Part shown: piece by piece, positions 1-10,193 of the stretch
Position numbering within the stretch: the stretch's first letter is position 1
Layout of the letters: each line of letters begins with the position of its first letter
NCBI GenBank assembly: GCA_964019425.1
Contig: OZ025784.1
Span: 1,612,001 to 1,676,000 of the forward strand
Length of the DNA: 64,000 nt
Reading direction: 5' to 3'
Origin: Flectonema sp. DT1601
Lineage: Eukaryota; Euglenozoa; Diplonemea; Diplonemida; Diplonemidae
Notes under the pieces: model-generated
The model's input: the letters and a program-made list of their open reading frames with translations, nothing else
The model's database searches: none
What the model was told of the DNA's origin: nothing
Position numbers and translations under genes: made by a program

Positions 1-432
1 TTAATGACCTTTATGTGGAGTTGTATTTGACATTTCCAGTACTCTTTACGTTTTTAGAACCTTGCGAGGCAAGAAGGAATACAAAAAAATAAAAAATAAA
101 AAATAAAAATAAAAATAAAAGAATTTTTAACAATGTTGTATGAATTGGAAGAATATTATTATTTTATACTACGGGTTGCGGGACTAACCCAACGGCGCAA
201 CTGAAAGCCACATTCGTAGACAACAGCCTCTTTGCCCGTACAGCAATTGATCAATGTGGAGTTTCAATATGATTAGGTTCATTCTTGTTGTTATTACCTG
301 ACTTTCAACATGTTCACAAACACAATATGACGGGTCATGAAAGAGAGAAAAACTATCCTTGAAGTGGAACTGACATCTGAAAAGGCTTTACCTCACTAAC
401 TTAATTACAGTCCCAAAGGGAAATAATAAAAA
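1..432. other. 5' flank, no gene seen
   Basis: AT-rich sequence with A-rich tracts around 85-125. I see no coding exon or RNA gene. Its right end holds the acceptor of the first COX5b-like gene: a CACTAAC branch-like motif followed by an AG at 409-410. Confidence 0.5.
409..410 (+). promoter_or_regulatory. Probable trans-splice acceptor of COX5b-like copy 1
   Basis: The AG ends a stretch containing CACTAAC and lies 22 nt upstream of the ATG at 433. The same 22-nt leader with its own AG (1661-1662) precedes copy 2. A cis-spliced 5' UTR intron is the alternative reading. Confidence 0.5.
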
Positions 433-1286
433 ATGGCACTCAGGGTAACCCCCAGAGCTCTCTCGTTCTACCCGCTGAGATCACCGAACTTCAAACAGCG
501 GGCGGATAAGGTTTTCTTTAGACCATGGGCACTATTTCCATTCTGTATGTTGCCTTGATAATGTGTTTTGTATTTATTGAAGTAAGTTAGTAAGGGATCA
601 TCGGAATTAAAAAACAAACAAACAGTGCATTCGACATTCCCAACTACTGATGCTCTTAAGTCATACAAGAGAAAGCGTGTTGAAGTTGAGCGTCCAGCTG
701 AGGCGTGGAGATGGGATCAGAGAGGTAACATTTGGTTGCCAAACGAGCACGAACAAGAAGAGTTCAACCATCTGTATGCATTTTATTAACGTGTTGTTGT
801 TTTTGTTGTTGTTGTTGTTTTTGTATTGTCTTTTATAATAATATTAAATAAACAGCCCATACGTTGGAGTTGGACACTTGTACGAAGAGCTTGCTGGATC
901 TGAAAAGAACCCAATCGTTCTCACTTTCAGTGGTTCAGAAGATGACGAATTCTTCTTCGCATGCACTGGTGACTGCGCACGTATGTAGATATTATGTTTC
1001 ACTTTATTATGTTCTCTGAATCTATAATGGTAGAGAAAACAAAACAAAAACAGCAAACATGGGTAAAGCCCCACGTTACTTCCAGATCTTTGGTAACACT
1101 ACTATGATGTGCCCAGACTGTGGTCAACACTTCCACGCCAAGGCTGTTGAGGATGTTATTTTAGATCCTGACTGTCCACGTAACTGGCCTGATCACCCAA
1201 GATTCAGACAGCCACTTTTGTACGAGGAGGTTGAAGAACTTATTGAGGAATGGTTAGACCGTGGTGTTGAGATTATGTTGTATTAA
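433..1286 (+). CDS. COX5b-like mitochondrial zinc protein, copy 1
   Basis: Four exons, 433..544, 626..773, 856..980 and 1054..1286, join into a 205-aa protein with intron phases 1, 2 and 1. Donors are GTATGT/GTATGC and acceptors ACAG. The N-terminus MALRVTPRALSFYPLRS is rich in Arg and Ser with no acidic residue, as in a mitochondrial presequence. The second half has two cysteine pairs (C123/C127 and C148/C151, the latter CPDCGQHF), the spacing expected of the zinc site of cytochrome c oxidase subunit 5b (COX4 of yeast, COIV of trypanosomes). In that family the subunit sits on the matrix side of complex IV. Family assignment rests on the cysteine pattern and presequence only. Copy 2 begins 1,252 bp downstream. 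Confidence 0.6.
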
Positions 1287-1684
1287 GGATTCTACTACAG
1301 TGTCCCACTCTGCTTTCAAAAGCAAACCTGAACAAGCACGAGCTATGCTCATTGAGCCTCTGGCTAGCGATACCAGCCTTGGTTGGTTACCAAAAAAGAA
1401 ATAAAAAAACGAGAAAAAAGAAACTAACAAAGTATATATTCGGTAAATATTTGCGATCTCTCTACGAACAAGGATCACAGTGTACCAGTGTTTTTTCAAT
1501 TAGCTAGCGAGTGTTGACGTAGTTATGTTATCTGGCAGTCTGTTGTTGGTTTCGTATTCTAATTATTTCAGGGAAATAATTTAATAAATGAGATTTGAGC
1601 TCGAGATGATTATTCTATTCTGTTATTACGTATTTAGAGTACATTGGTAATCTTAGTTACAGTCCCAAAGGGAAATAATAAAAA
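1287..1684. other. Spacer between COX5b-like copies
   Basis: Contains the 3' flank of copy 1 and the 22-nt leader of copy 2 after the AG at 1661-1662. No other gene is supported. Confidence 0.5.
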
Positions 1685-2046
1685 ATGGCACTCAGGGTAA
1701 CCCCCAGAGCTCTCTCGTTCTACCCGCTGAGATCACCGAACTTCAAACAGCGGGCGGATAAGGTTTTCTTTAGACCATGGGCACTATTTCCATTCTGTAT
1801 GTTGCCTTGATAATGTGTTTTGTATTTATTGAGTTAGTTGAGGGGACGGAACTAATAAATAAAAAAACAAACAAACAGTGCATTCGACATTCCCAACTAC
1901 TGATGCTCTTAAATCATACAAGAGAAAGCGTGTTGAAGTTGAGCGTCCAGCTGAGGCGTGGAGATGGGATCAGAGAGGTAACATCTGGTTGCCAAACGAG
2001 CACGAACAAGAAGAGTTCAACCATCTGTATGCATTTTACTAACATG

Positions 2047-2081
<35 letters not shown>

Positions 2082-2546
2082 TTGTATTGTCTTTTATAAT
2101 AATATTAAATAAACAGCCCATACGTTGGAGTTGGACACTTGTACGAAGAGCTTGCTGGATCTGAAAAGAACCCTATCGTTCTCACTTTCAGTGGTTCAGA
2201 AGATGACGAATTCTTCTTCGCATGCACTGGTGACTGCGCACGTATGTTGATTTTGTTTTCACTTTATTATGTTCTCTGAATCTATAATGGTAGAGAAAAC
2301 AAAACAAAAACAGCAAACATGGGTAAAGCCCCACGTTACTTCCAGATCTTTGGTAACACTACTATGATGTGCCCAGACTGTGGTCAACACTTCCACGCCA
2401 AGGCTGTTGAGGATGTTATTTTAGATCCTGACTGTCCACGTAACTGGCCTGATCACCCAAGATTTAGACAGCCACTTTTGTACGAGGAGGTTGAAGAACT
2501 TATTGAGGAATGGTTAGACCGTGGTGTTGAGATTATGTTGTACTAG
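1685..2546 (+). CDS. COX5b-like mitochondrial zinc protein, copy 2
   Basis: Exons 1685..1796, 1879..2026, 2117..2241 and 2314..2546 encode 205 aa and keep all four exon lengths of copy 1 (112, 148, 125 and 233 nt). The stop codon is TAG here and TAA in copy 1. The reading frame, presequence and zinc-site cysteines are intact, so both copies look functional. The second intron carries a GTT microsatellite of about ten units. The 3' flank differs from that of copy 1. Confidence 0.6.
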
Positions 2547-3348
2547 AGCTTTGCGCATTTTCGCAATCATTTCTTTTATTTTTATTTGTTTCCCCAGTTT
2601 GAAACACTGCCGTTTGTAAGTACAAACGTCTGTGTGAAAAGCGCCAAAAAACCAATATTCGGCCCTATTAATTCTCTTTTCCCATTCCCCATTTTATCTT
2701 ACGGGAGTCAAAGGAATCTTTATACCATTAGCAAACAACGTTATCTTGGGAAGTAGCAGCTTCTTGTTATCATGCTGCTGAATTCGATGAGGGCTCCATT
2801 GCGAAGGAGGTACGCTATTTTCAAAAAAAAAAAAAAAAAAACAACTCCGAAATTGTATTTGCGTTATAATTACTGTTTTCATGTTTTTTTTTTTTTTTTT
2901 TTTGGTATTTTGTCACGTAGTGAGAGTGTAAGGCGTCTCTTCCTACGAAATTTTATATTTCTTCGGGCAGTGTTCACCTTTTTTTCAATTATTTCTTTTT
3001 ATTTTTTTATTTCTACTACCTCGGTGCCTATGACCGCCGTGCCTGCATCGATCCCAAGCGATTCCTCATTTTTCAGAATTAGTCGGCATGCTGGTTTAGT
3101 GTTGTCATGCTGTCTTGTTAAGTATAGGTTCAGACAATAAGTTTATTACATTATCTAATACAGAGTTAAAAATATGAGAAGGAATAGCCATGTGAATATT
3201 ACTAATGGTAATTATTATTTTGGAAGAGGAGAAAAAAAAAAAAGAGTTGTTCAGAACAGCGAAAAAACCTTTTGGGTGCAGGTGACAGGCAACGGAGAAT
3301 TTTCCTTATTTTTTTTAATATTAACAGGCAGTTGGGTTCCTCAGTACG
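2547..3348. other. Intergenic, homopolymer runs and one repeat arm
   Basis: Holds an A run near 2823-2841 and T runs near 2883-2903, followed by a fragment resembling one arm of the MITE at 25901-26122. No gene is supported; the short frames here are low-complexity. Confidence 0.5.
3228..3310 (+). repeat. One-armed relative of the 25.9-kb MITE
   Basis: From about 3228 the sequence GAGTTGTTCAGAACAGCGAA, then a TTGGGTG core and GGCAACGGAGAA, parallels the right arm of the inverted-repeat element at 26028-26092. No matching left arm is visible nearby. It lies just upstream of the acceptor of the CID/CCCH gene. Confidence 0.6.
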
Positions 3349-4284
3349 ATGTACTACAATAATAATAATAATGATGATTGGGGACGTCGGAATGATGCGG
3401 ATGTTCCAAAGAGAAAGTGTGCACTTCACGGCAGTATTCGAAGCCAACCGTACATGAGTGATATCGGAGGTGATACTTGGACTTGTAGATCTGATGACGT
3501 ATGCAGGACTAGTGTTAACGACAGATTATCATTCTCAATGAGAGACCCTGAAAACGCTGAGATGCTCAGAAAGATATTAAACAAGTGTGGATCGACTGAA
3601 ACTGGAATCTGTCCAATAAAACTCGGAAAAGTCCTACGAGTCAGAGCAGTAGATCCCCCAGGTAAAGAAAAAGGATGCTACAAACTCTGTTATGATTGGT
3701 TAGCTAAAAGAGATTGTACATATCCCTGTAACTATGCTCACGATCAAAACCAACTCGACTTACCAACGTCACCAGGTCTAACACAATTATTACTCTTACT
3801 CAGACTTCCATTATCTGGAATACCCAACTGGGGTAGATCTGAACCCAGATGTCTATCTCTTGATCATGAAGAAGAGAAGATGATTGTTAAAGCCGTGGAG
3901 TCACTTGATCCAGATAATGAACCCGTCATTGTAAAGGCAGCTACATCACTATTAACACTCGCTAAGAAACCTCACGCTGTTGCTGAGTGTGTTGTAAAAC
4001 AACTGTCACAATGTCCAACTGACTTGGGAAAGTTAATGCAAATTGTTTACTTAATAGCTGTCGCAACAACTAGCCCAAAAGATCCTCAGGCAGCTCAGCG
4101 CGTAGCTGATGGATTCCGACATCATCTTCAGAAGTTGTTTTCCGACGCGAGACGTATCGCAGCAGCTGATGGTTCGTCTGAAGAAGTTGAAGGACATCTT
4201 CAGCAAGTTATCGACTCCTGGAGACGCATTGACGTGTTTGACGTTAGACTGCTACAGTCTCTTCAAATTACTACTTCTACATAA
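3349..4284 (+). CDS. CCCH zinc finger plus CID-like domain protein
   Basis: Single exon, 311 aa. An Asn-rich start is followed by a Cys-rich segment (residues 20-55) with a CALHG...W-C-R pattern that could bind metal. A CCCH finger at about 114-131 has the spacing C-x8-C-x3-C-x3-H. A helical C-terminal half (about 175-305) ends in LQQVIDSWRRIDVFD, resembling the last helices of the RNA polymerase II CTD-interacting domain of the SCAF/SR140/RPRD group. This suggests a nuclear co-transcriptional RNA-processing role, which is inference. Acceptor-like AGs lie at 3326-3327 and 3343-3344, leaving a leader of 21 or 4 nt. Confidence 0.55.
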   Translation: MYYNNNNNDDWGRRNDADVPKRKCALHGSIRSQPYMSDIGGDTWTCRSDDVCRTSVNDRLSFSMRDPENAEMLRKILNKCGSTETGICPIKLGKVLRVRAVDPPGKEKGCYKLCYDWLAKRDCTYPCNYAHDQNQLDLPTSPGLTQLLLLLRLPLSGIPNWGRSEPRCLSLDHEEEKMIVKAVESLDPDNEPVIVKAATSLLTLAKKPHAVAECVVKQLSQCPTDLGKLMQIVYLIAVATTSPKDPQAAQRVADGFRHHLQKLFSDARRIAAADGSSEEVEGHLQQVIDSWRRIDVFDVRLLQSLQITTST

Positions 4285-5312
4285 CTGTCAGTTGAGTGGA
4301 GGTCTTATCCAACACGATTTCTATTTACACGAGACATCGTTAATTCTTTTTTAACAATTACTTTTTATTGTCGACCGATATAAGAAAAAAAAAAAAAAAA
4401 AAAAAGAAACTGTCTGTTTTTTTTTGGGATTCTGTTGATTGTTTTGTGCGTTTAAAAAAAAAAAAAAAAATCCGGCTGTTTTTTTTTTCCCCTCTTTTTT
4501 TTTTCTTCATAGTAAAGAGCCGATTCTTTTACTTAAGTAGGGCACACTTTACTCATACACTTCGATTGCAGCCTTTTGTTTTTATTGTTGTTGTGGACTT
4601 GTTCTCTTTTTGAAAGAAGAAAAAGAAGTAAACAGAATGTGCTCGCAACATCATCGTTTTTTCGTCCTAATTTATGGAAAATTTTCACCTATTACACGTG
4701 TATCCTTTAGTTTGCTTTTTCTATATATATATTTTTTTTAGTATTTGTTTGGCGTTGGAACGAAGCTTTTATTAGTCTGGAGGGGGGAGGAGTTTACCCC
4801 TTCGCTACCTGTTTCAAATTATTTGTACGTACCGCGACCGCATTTTTCTTTTTTAATTTCCCGTTGTTCAGTTAACTTAGTAAAGAAGAAAACAAAAAGA
4901 AAACATCGACAGAAACTTAACTATTGAATCGTTTACTATCTGTATAGGTCAGATATATAGAAATCGATTAAGGCAGTTTTATTTTATTTTTTTTATTGAT
5001 ACCTAAAAATCTTGCATCGGCGAAAATTACTATTATCAACGAGGGTTACAACGTCCCTTCACTCTTGAAGATAGTCCGTGAGCTTACCAAGATATTTGTG
5101 TGCTGGGATTTATCAAAAAAAAAAAAAAAAGACATGGCGTAATCTAACTAAGTAGTCTTTTGTTAGTGTTTTCTTGTTATCTTTTCACACATTGAAATAG
5201 AAATCATCGTTGACAGTCGTGTAGTTTGCGATGTTTGTTTTCATATTATAAGTTGTCGTTTTAACAACAATCATTTTAATACTTCCTCACCAAAGCAGAT
5301 TAATTCATAATT
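4285..5312. other. Intergenic, homopolymer-rich
   Basis: Contains A runs near 4384-4405, 4454-4470 and 5115-5130 and T runs near 4481-4504. No gene is supported. The acceptor of the next gene (AG 5297-5298) is at its right end. Confidence 0.5.
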
Positions 5313-7153
5313 ATGATAAGAACCCCTGGAGCAGGTCGTGGATGGAACAATCGCGGACCAACACGACCAATTCCTTCGGCAAATAACTCGATTCCGGTTG
5401 CTACTGCAATTCAACAGAATAAAAAAGAAAGTGATTTTCTGGTACCGATGTTACCATTTGATACAAAGATCAGAAGTGTACAAGAATACAAAGCTAGAAG
5501 TCCTCATAGAAGATTTATCAACGAAAAGATGTTGAGAATACGAGCTGACTGGGTTGATGCAGAGGTAGGAGACCTGGACTTGTACGCAAACACAAATGCG
5601 ATTGAAATTACTGATGACAGCCCTGTTGAAGATACGGAAACAAAACAACCAGAAAGCAGTGATTGTGTCAATGCGAGGGTATTTTTAAACTCTCCACTTC
5701 TATCTGAAGACCAACCAGAGAGACATATCCTCCACAGGATCGACATACTCGGCTCGTCTGTAATAACAACAACCAGACAACTTCGTACTTACGGAGGCAA
5801 TGTTCCAGCTGGGACTAAATCTGAAATAATAAATTCGTTAATCGAAGTTGTGAAATCACAGTGTGGACTTGACCTCTCCTCAGTAAAGAAATGGACTCAG
5901 TTGGGAACCATCGAATACGAGGTCGGAAATCCTCCGACGACATTCTTTTATCCTCACGTTAGTACTTCAGAAAGTAAATTAATTATAAGATCTCTAATTA
6001 AGACTACCACAGAGACATTCGATGAGGAAGTAGAAACTGAAGACCCTGAAACGACAACGATGGTAAAAACAATTGAAACAAGAAAGAAGTCAAACGTTAA
6101 TAGGATTATGACCCCAATTAGAATGTCGTTAGCTACTCTACGTGACTACGCGTTAGCAGCAACAACTCATCACGAGACTTATGAACTTTGTGTGGCTGTC
6201 GATCTATTCGATGAGTGGATTCGCAGAGATTTTGTAACTAAAATCGCCAACACTCTCACAGAACGACTCTCAGCTACCGACTATGAAGTTGAAGCGGAAA
6301 ACAGAATCCGTCTCCGCAAGAAGCGTCTTTCTGAAGAGGAAGTTTCCTGCAAACGCAGAAAAGAATCAAAAATACTAATTCTCAAAAAACAATGGGAACT
6401 TGATGACGTTGGTAAGACTGACGAGGATAAGAAAGACGTATGTGATACTACCTGACTATGATTGGGTGGTTTATATTTATTTTTCAAGAATATTTCAAAA
6501 ACACAATCACAAACAGTCGGAAGCGCAACGAGCAATGCTTCTATGCGATCTCGATAACGAAGAAAAACTTCAAATGGAAAAGTTCACCGGACAGCAACAT
6601 GATGAAGAAACAAAAGAGAAAGCCAAGACACAGACTGTTGCTGTTAGAAATATTAAATCCTTCGACATGTTTCAATTCATTGACAGACCGAAGGGCAATA
6701 GTCTGTTGACTAGCACACATATAAACAGGGATTGGGTATGTGTTATTTCTGTAACAACCGTAGTCAGCAATCGTTCCTTTCCCTACACCCGTATCTTTAC
6801 TGTTTTTTTGACTTCAGAGTCATGAGATAGCGAAACTATTAGTTTCTCAGTAAATAAAAAATAACAAACAGCTTGCGCAACAGCTTCTGTGTCTCAAGGA
6901 AGAACGTACTTTTGGAGAATGTCTTCAGCTAGCAACACAGAATGGTAAATACCAAAAGAATGAACCTGTTGACTACAAACATTTATCTACTGAGAGAAAG
7001 TTAGTATCAGACATCGATACTTCAACTGCAGAACAGATTGATGAACAACAGGAAGATGAAAACATAAATTACATCGCAACGACTGCATCAAACGAAGATG
7101 ACGTCCCCAATGACGATACTCCAATGGACGATGCTCTTGATGCCGATTGTTAA
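5313..7153 (+). CDS. CCAR/DBC1-like protein, three exons
   Basis: Exons 5313..6437, 6517..6735 and 6872..7153, all joined in phase 0 with GTATGT donors and AACAG acceptors, give 541 aa. Residues about 135-215 (RHILHRIDILGSS, GGNVPAGTK, CGLDLSSVKKW, then TTFFYPHVS) match the layout of the inactive Nudix-like DBC1 domain of CCAR1/CCAR2: a GG motif, a helix with GxDLSxxxKW, and an FF-P strand. CCAR proteins are nuclear regulators linked to transcription and splicing. The C-terminus holds a charged Lys/Glu-rich stretch and an acidic tail ending DDALDADC. The AG at 5297-5298 leaves a 14-nt leader. Confidence 0.6.
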
Positions 7154-7554
7154 AAGAATTATTTATATTTCTGTAATGTTATTATTACTTTTAGTTAATC
7201 TCTCATTTCGTATATAGATGTGATTTATCATTCATATTGTACTCACAAGTACTCTACTTAAGACTAAAGATGCATTTTGATGAGTTGTTTGTTAATAAAC
7301 TTTAACAAAGACAGCTCTTCATTACTTATTGTTGCATCACAACTGTTGTGGTGTTTCTGATTGATTACATAGTAGTAAAGAGTTTAGATAATATTATTGT
7401 TATTTATTATTTCTTCTCATCATCAGATGCTACCTTCTTAATAGTGCATCAGGTTGTTGTTGTAATCTTGTTTTCAATTAGTAGTTCACATCCTGTCTTT
7501 TGTTCTGGTGGTGGGAAATCTAATTTCTAATTACCTTCTGCAGCACACACTGTG
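7154..7554. other. Intergenic between CCAR-like gene and array
   Basis: No gene seen. The first array unit begins near 7500, and the acceptor of its gene A is the AG at 7542-7543. Confidence 0.5.
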
Positions 7555-9507
7555 ATGAATAAGTTGCTGCGATTTCGAAAACCGTACGTTGGGACCCCGT
7601 CAGCACTGCATGCGAAGATTCTAATTGACGGAAGGTTTGCCTGTTGGGTGTTTTGATTTCTGTATTCGCAATACTTCGTACTTGTGTTCCCTGACAAAGT
7701 TTCTTCTTTAACTTATTTTGTTCCTTTTTCGTCGTGAGGGCATTCGAGTGCTCGTTGTTTTCACTTTGTTGCACATCTTTGAAGAACTCGTGTGTCCTCA
7801 TCAACACACAAACAGTGTTCCTTGTTTGAAGACTATTGAGAAGTTGAATGAAAAAGGTTTTGATGGAAGTTACGACCAGGTGTTGATCTTCTTCTGTTTT
7901 AGTTCTCTTTTCTGTGAATCTCACATTGCAACCTCCGAGTGCAATGCAGCCAACTGAGTGTTGACAACCACTTCAATACCTCACTCAATCAGATTTGTCA
8001 AGCACGTAGTCTACAGCGAGCAAGAGTTGGCAGCGAGACGGCACTCGCTGATTGGAAGGTTGGTAAGTTCCCCATAAGAGATGTTTTGTGTGAGAGGAAA
8101 CCTTACGTTGGGAAGCCATCGAAGGAACATGAAAGGATTCTGATTGACAAAAGGTATTCTTTTGTTTGAATTGAAAGCACTCCTGTTGTGCAACTGGCAA
8201 TCGAATACCACAACTGAATACTAATTACAGCGTTTCGTATGCAGAGACGGGTCGTAGGTTGGATGCCATGGGATATGATGGGAATTTCAATCAGGTGTGT
8301 GTTTGTTGTAACGTGAGAATGTGTTTCTCTCATTACTCGTAGTGCCTAGTATTCGCGTTGTACTGTTGGTGTTGATTTGATGTCACACGTTGAGGAATTG
8401 ATTTGGAGTAGAGTCTGCAATGTTTCTAAATTAGTAAAACTGTTTAGCAATTCATCTTATTGCTTCTCAGCTTTGATCGATTTAAATAACTTTAATCTGA
8501 ATCAGATAACAACTGCGAGACGAAACCAGTTTGCGAGAGTTGGTATGGACGCTGACCAACGTGACAGGGAACACATCACAGTCATCTTATCGAAGAGGAA
8601 ACCTTACGTTGGGAAGCCATCGAAGGAACATGAAAGGATTCTGATTGACAAAAGGTATTCTTTTGTTTGAATTGAAAGCACTCCTGTTGTGCAACTGACA
8701 ATCGAATACCACAACTGAATACTAATTACAGCGTTTCGTATGCAGAGACGGGTCGTAGGTTGGACGCCATGGGATATGATGGGAATTACCATCAGGTGTG
8801 TGTGTGTTGTACCGTGAGTATGTAGTGTCCGCGTCATCTTTCATTACATTACAGTCATTTAAGGTATTAAAAAGACAGATAAAATACTCCCGTTTCAATC
8901 AAAGAGCATCAATCGGTAGGTCTCAGCAAGTGGGGAAGTCTCAACAGACTAATTCCCGTTGGTCTCCTTCCATCAACTTCGTTGGGAAGACGAGGGATGG
9001 CGGGGAGTACCTGGTGGTGGTTGGGACGGGGATCACGGATCTGACGAGCTGCAGGGTGGATGGAAAGACTGATGCGGCTGTGCACGTGACGGTGTGTCAG
9101 AATCTGAAAGGAGAGGACGTGGAGTTGGAGGCGGGGGAGTACACCAACTCGGTATGTGAATCCTCATAATGAATAGCATTGTGTGCACTGTGTGGTGATG
9201 TTGGAGCAGAAATGCCATCCGTGGTGTTTGCCTGAGAATAGAAAGGCAGGGCGGAGAAAACAATTCACAGCGGAGGCTGCCCTCAGGGATATTGCCGGAA
9301 GCAGGTGGGAAGTGCCGAGTGAGGATCGAAGGAGGTGTGGCGATGTTGAGGATCCCCATCGTGAAAGACGTTTTGTCTGTTCCGCAGGTGGTGGAGGTGG
9401 TTGAGGGTGTGAGGAGTTGGGAGGAGTTGCTGGAGGAAGTAGTACCAGAGGTAGTGCTGAAGGAAGAAGTGATGAAAGCATCCGTCCCTGTTGATGAGGA
9501 GTCTTGA
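7555..9507 (+). CDS. Array gene A, unit 1: modular protein with HSP20-like C-terminus
   Basis: Exons 7555..7634, 7816..7879, 7993..8153, 8231..8294, 8506..8654, 8732..8795, 8879..9151 and 9271..9507 join without a stop into 363 aa. Exons 1-6 form three two-exon modules. Exon 'a' carries RKPYVGKPSKEHERILIDK and ends in phase 2; exon 'b' carries GRRLDAMGYDGNY and ends in phase 0. Each later 'a' exon begins with I-x-x-A-R-x-x-Q-x-A-x-V-G. The last two exons encode EYLVVVG, VHVTV and CRVRIEGGVAMLRIPIVK, like strands of an alpha-crystallin/HSP20 domain, followed by an acidic tail. I do not recognise the module. This unit has one module more than units 2, 4, 5 and 7. AG 7542-7543 leaves an 11-nt leader. 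Confidence 0.75.
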
Positions 9508-10193
9508 CAGGACACTCTGATTCCTATTTGATGAACCATCTCTCATAGTTCCCTTGTGTTGAATGTTGACCTCTTTTAGTATTACTTGAATCTTTGTTAT
9601 CAACAGGGAGTACAACATCATAATGTAAATAGTACTTGAGTAGTGAAGTAAAGGATTACAAGAATAATGATTGAGAATAGTTCTGTAGAATAACCAAAAG
9701 GTTTAAAGTCCTTTAATATCAATTTCTTAATAAATAGGAGTTCAAAGTACTTCTCAAGGGAAGAAGATGATGATGATGATGATGTATTATAAAGAAACAA
9801 TAAAATAAAATTCGATTTTGTAATAATCGTAATTGTTAGTAATGAATTGATAAATAATATATTTTTTTCAGTCAAAAAAAAGTAATGTAAATTGTTTACA
9901 GATGGCAGCTGAAGAGTGAGGAACTGATTGTTTGTTTTTTCTTCATATTTGGATTCTCTGAGTTAGTGTTATCGAGTAGCATTCTAACATCTCGTGGAAT
10001 ACAATCAGATTCCTAATTGATCGTCTCACAGCTAATTTAATGAATTGGTTCACAGATGATGACAAAAGAACAAAGCTAATTCAACTCTGTTAGAGAACTG
10101 TTGACCGCAGAGTAAGTAATCGGAGGCATTTTATGATTCTGTTCTGGTGGTGGGAAATCTAATTTCTAATTACCTTCTGCAGCATACACTGTG
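9508..10193. other. Unit 1 spacer with gene B missing
   Basis: The sequence follows the other units to about 9810 (AATAAAATAAAA) and then jumps directly to the TTTGTAATAATCG spacer that elsewhere follows the gene B stop codon. The whole B reading frame and its immediate flanks are therefore absent, consistent with one clean deletion of about 1.7 kb. Confidence 0.85.

Larger units (their letters stand above)
411..2546 (+). repeat. Tandem duplication of the COX5b-like gene
   Basis: Segments 411-1286 and 1663-2546 are direct copies. Exons are nearly identical, and the differences I see are scattered or synonymous, for example ATT/ATC in exon 2. Introns differ more: the second intron has a pure GTT run in copy 2 that is interrupted in copy 1. 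Sequence outside the copies (1-410 versus 1287-1662) is not shared. Confidence 0.9.

Noticed and set aside
9033-9539. Minus-strand Ser/Thr/Pro-rich frames (about 150-170 codons) repeated in every array unit
   Set aside because: They lie opposite the G-rich last exons of gene A, cross its intron, and are conserved only because the array is. The + strand exons join in frame with proper splice sites.
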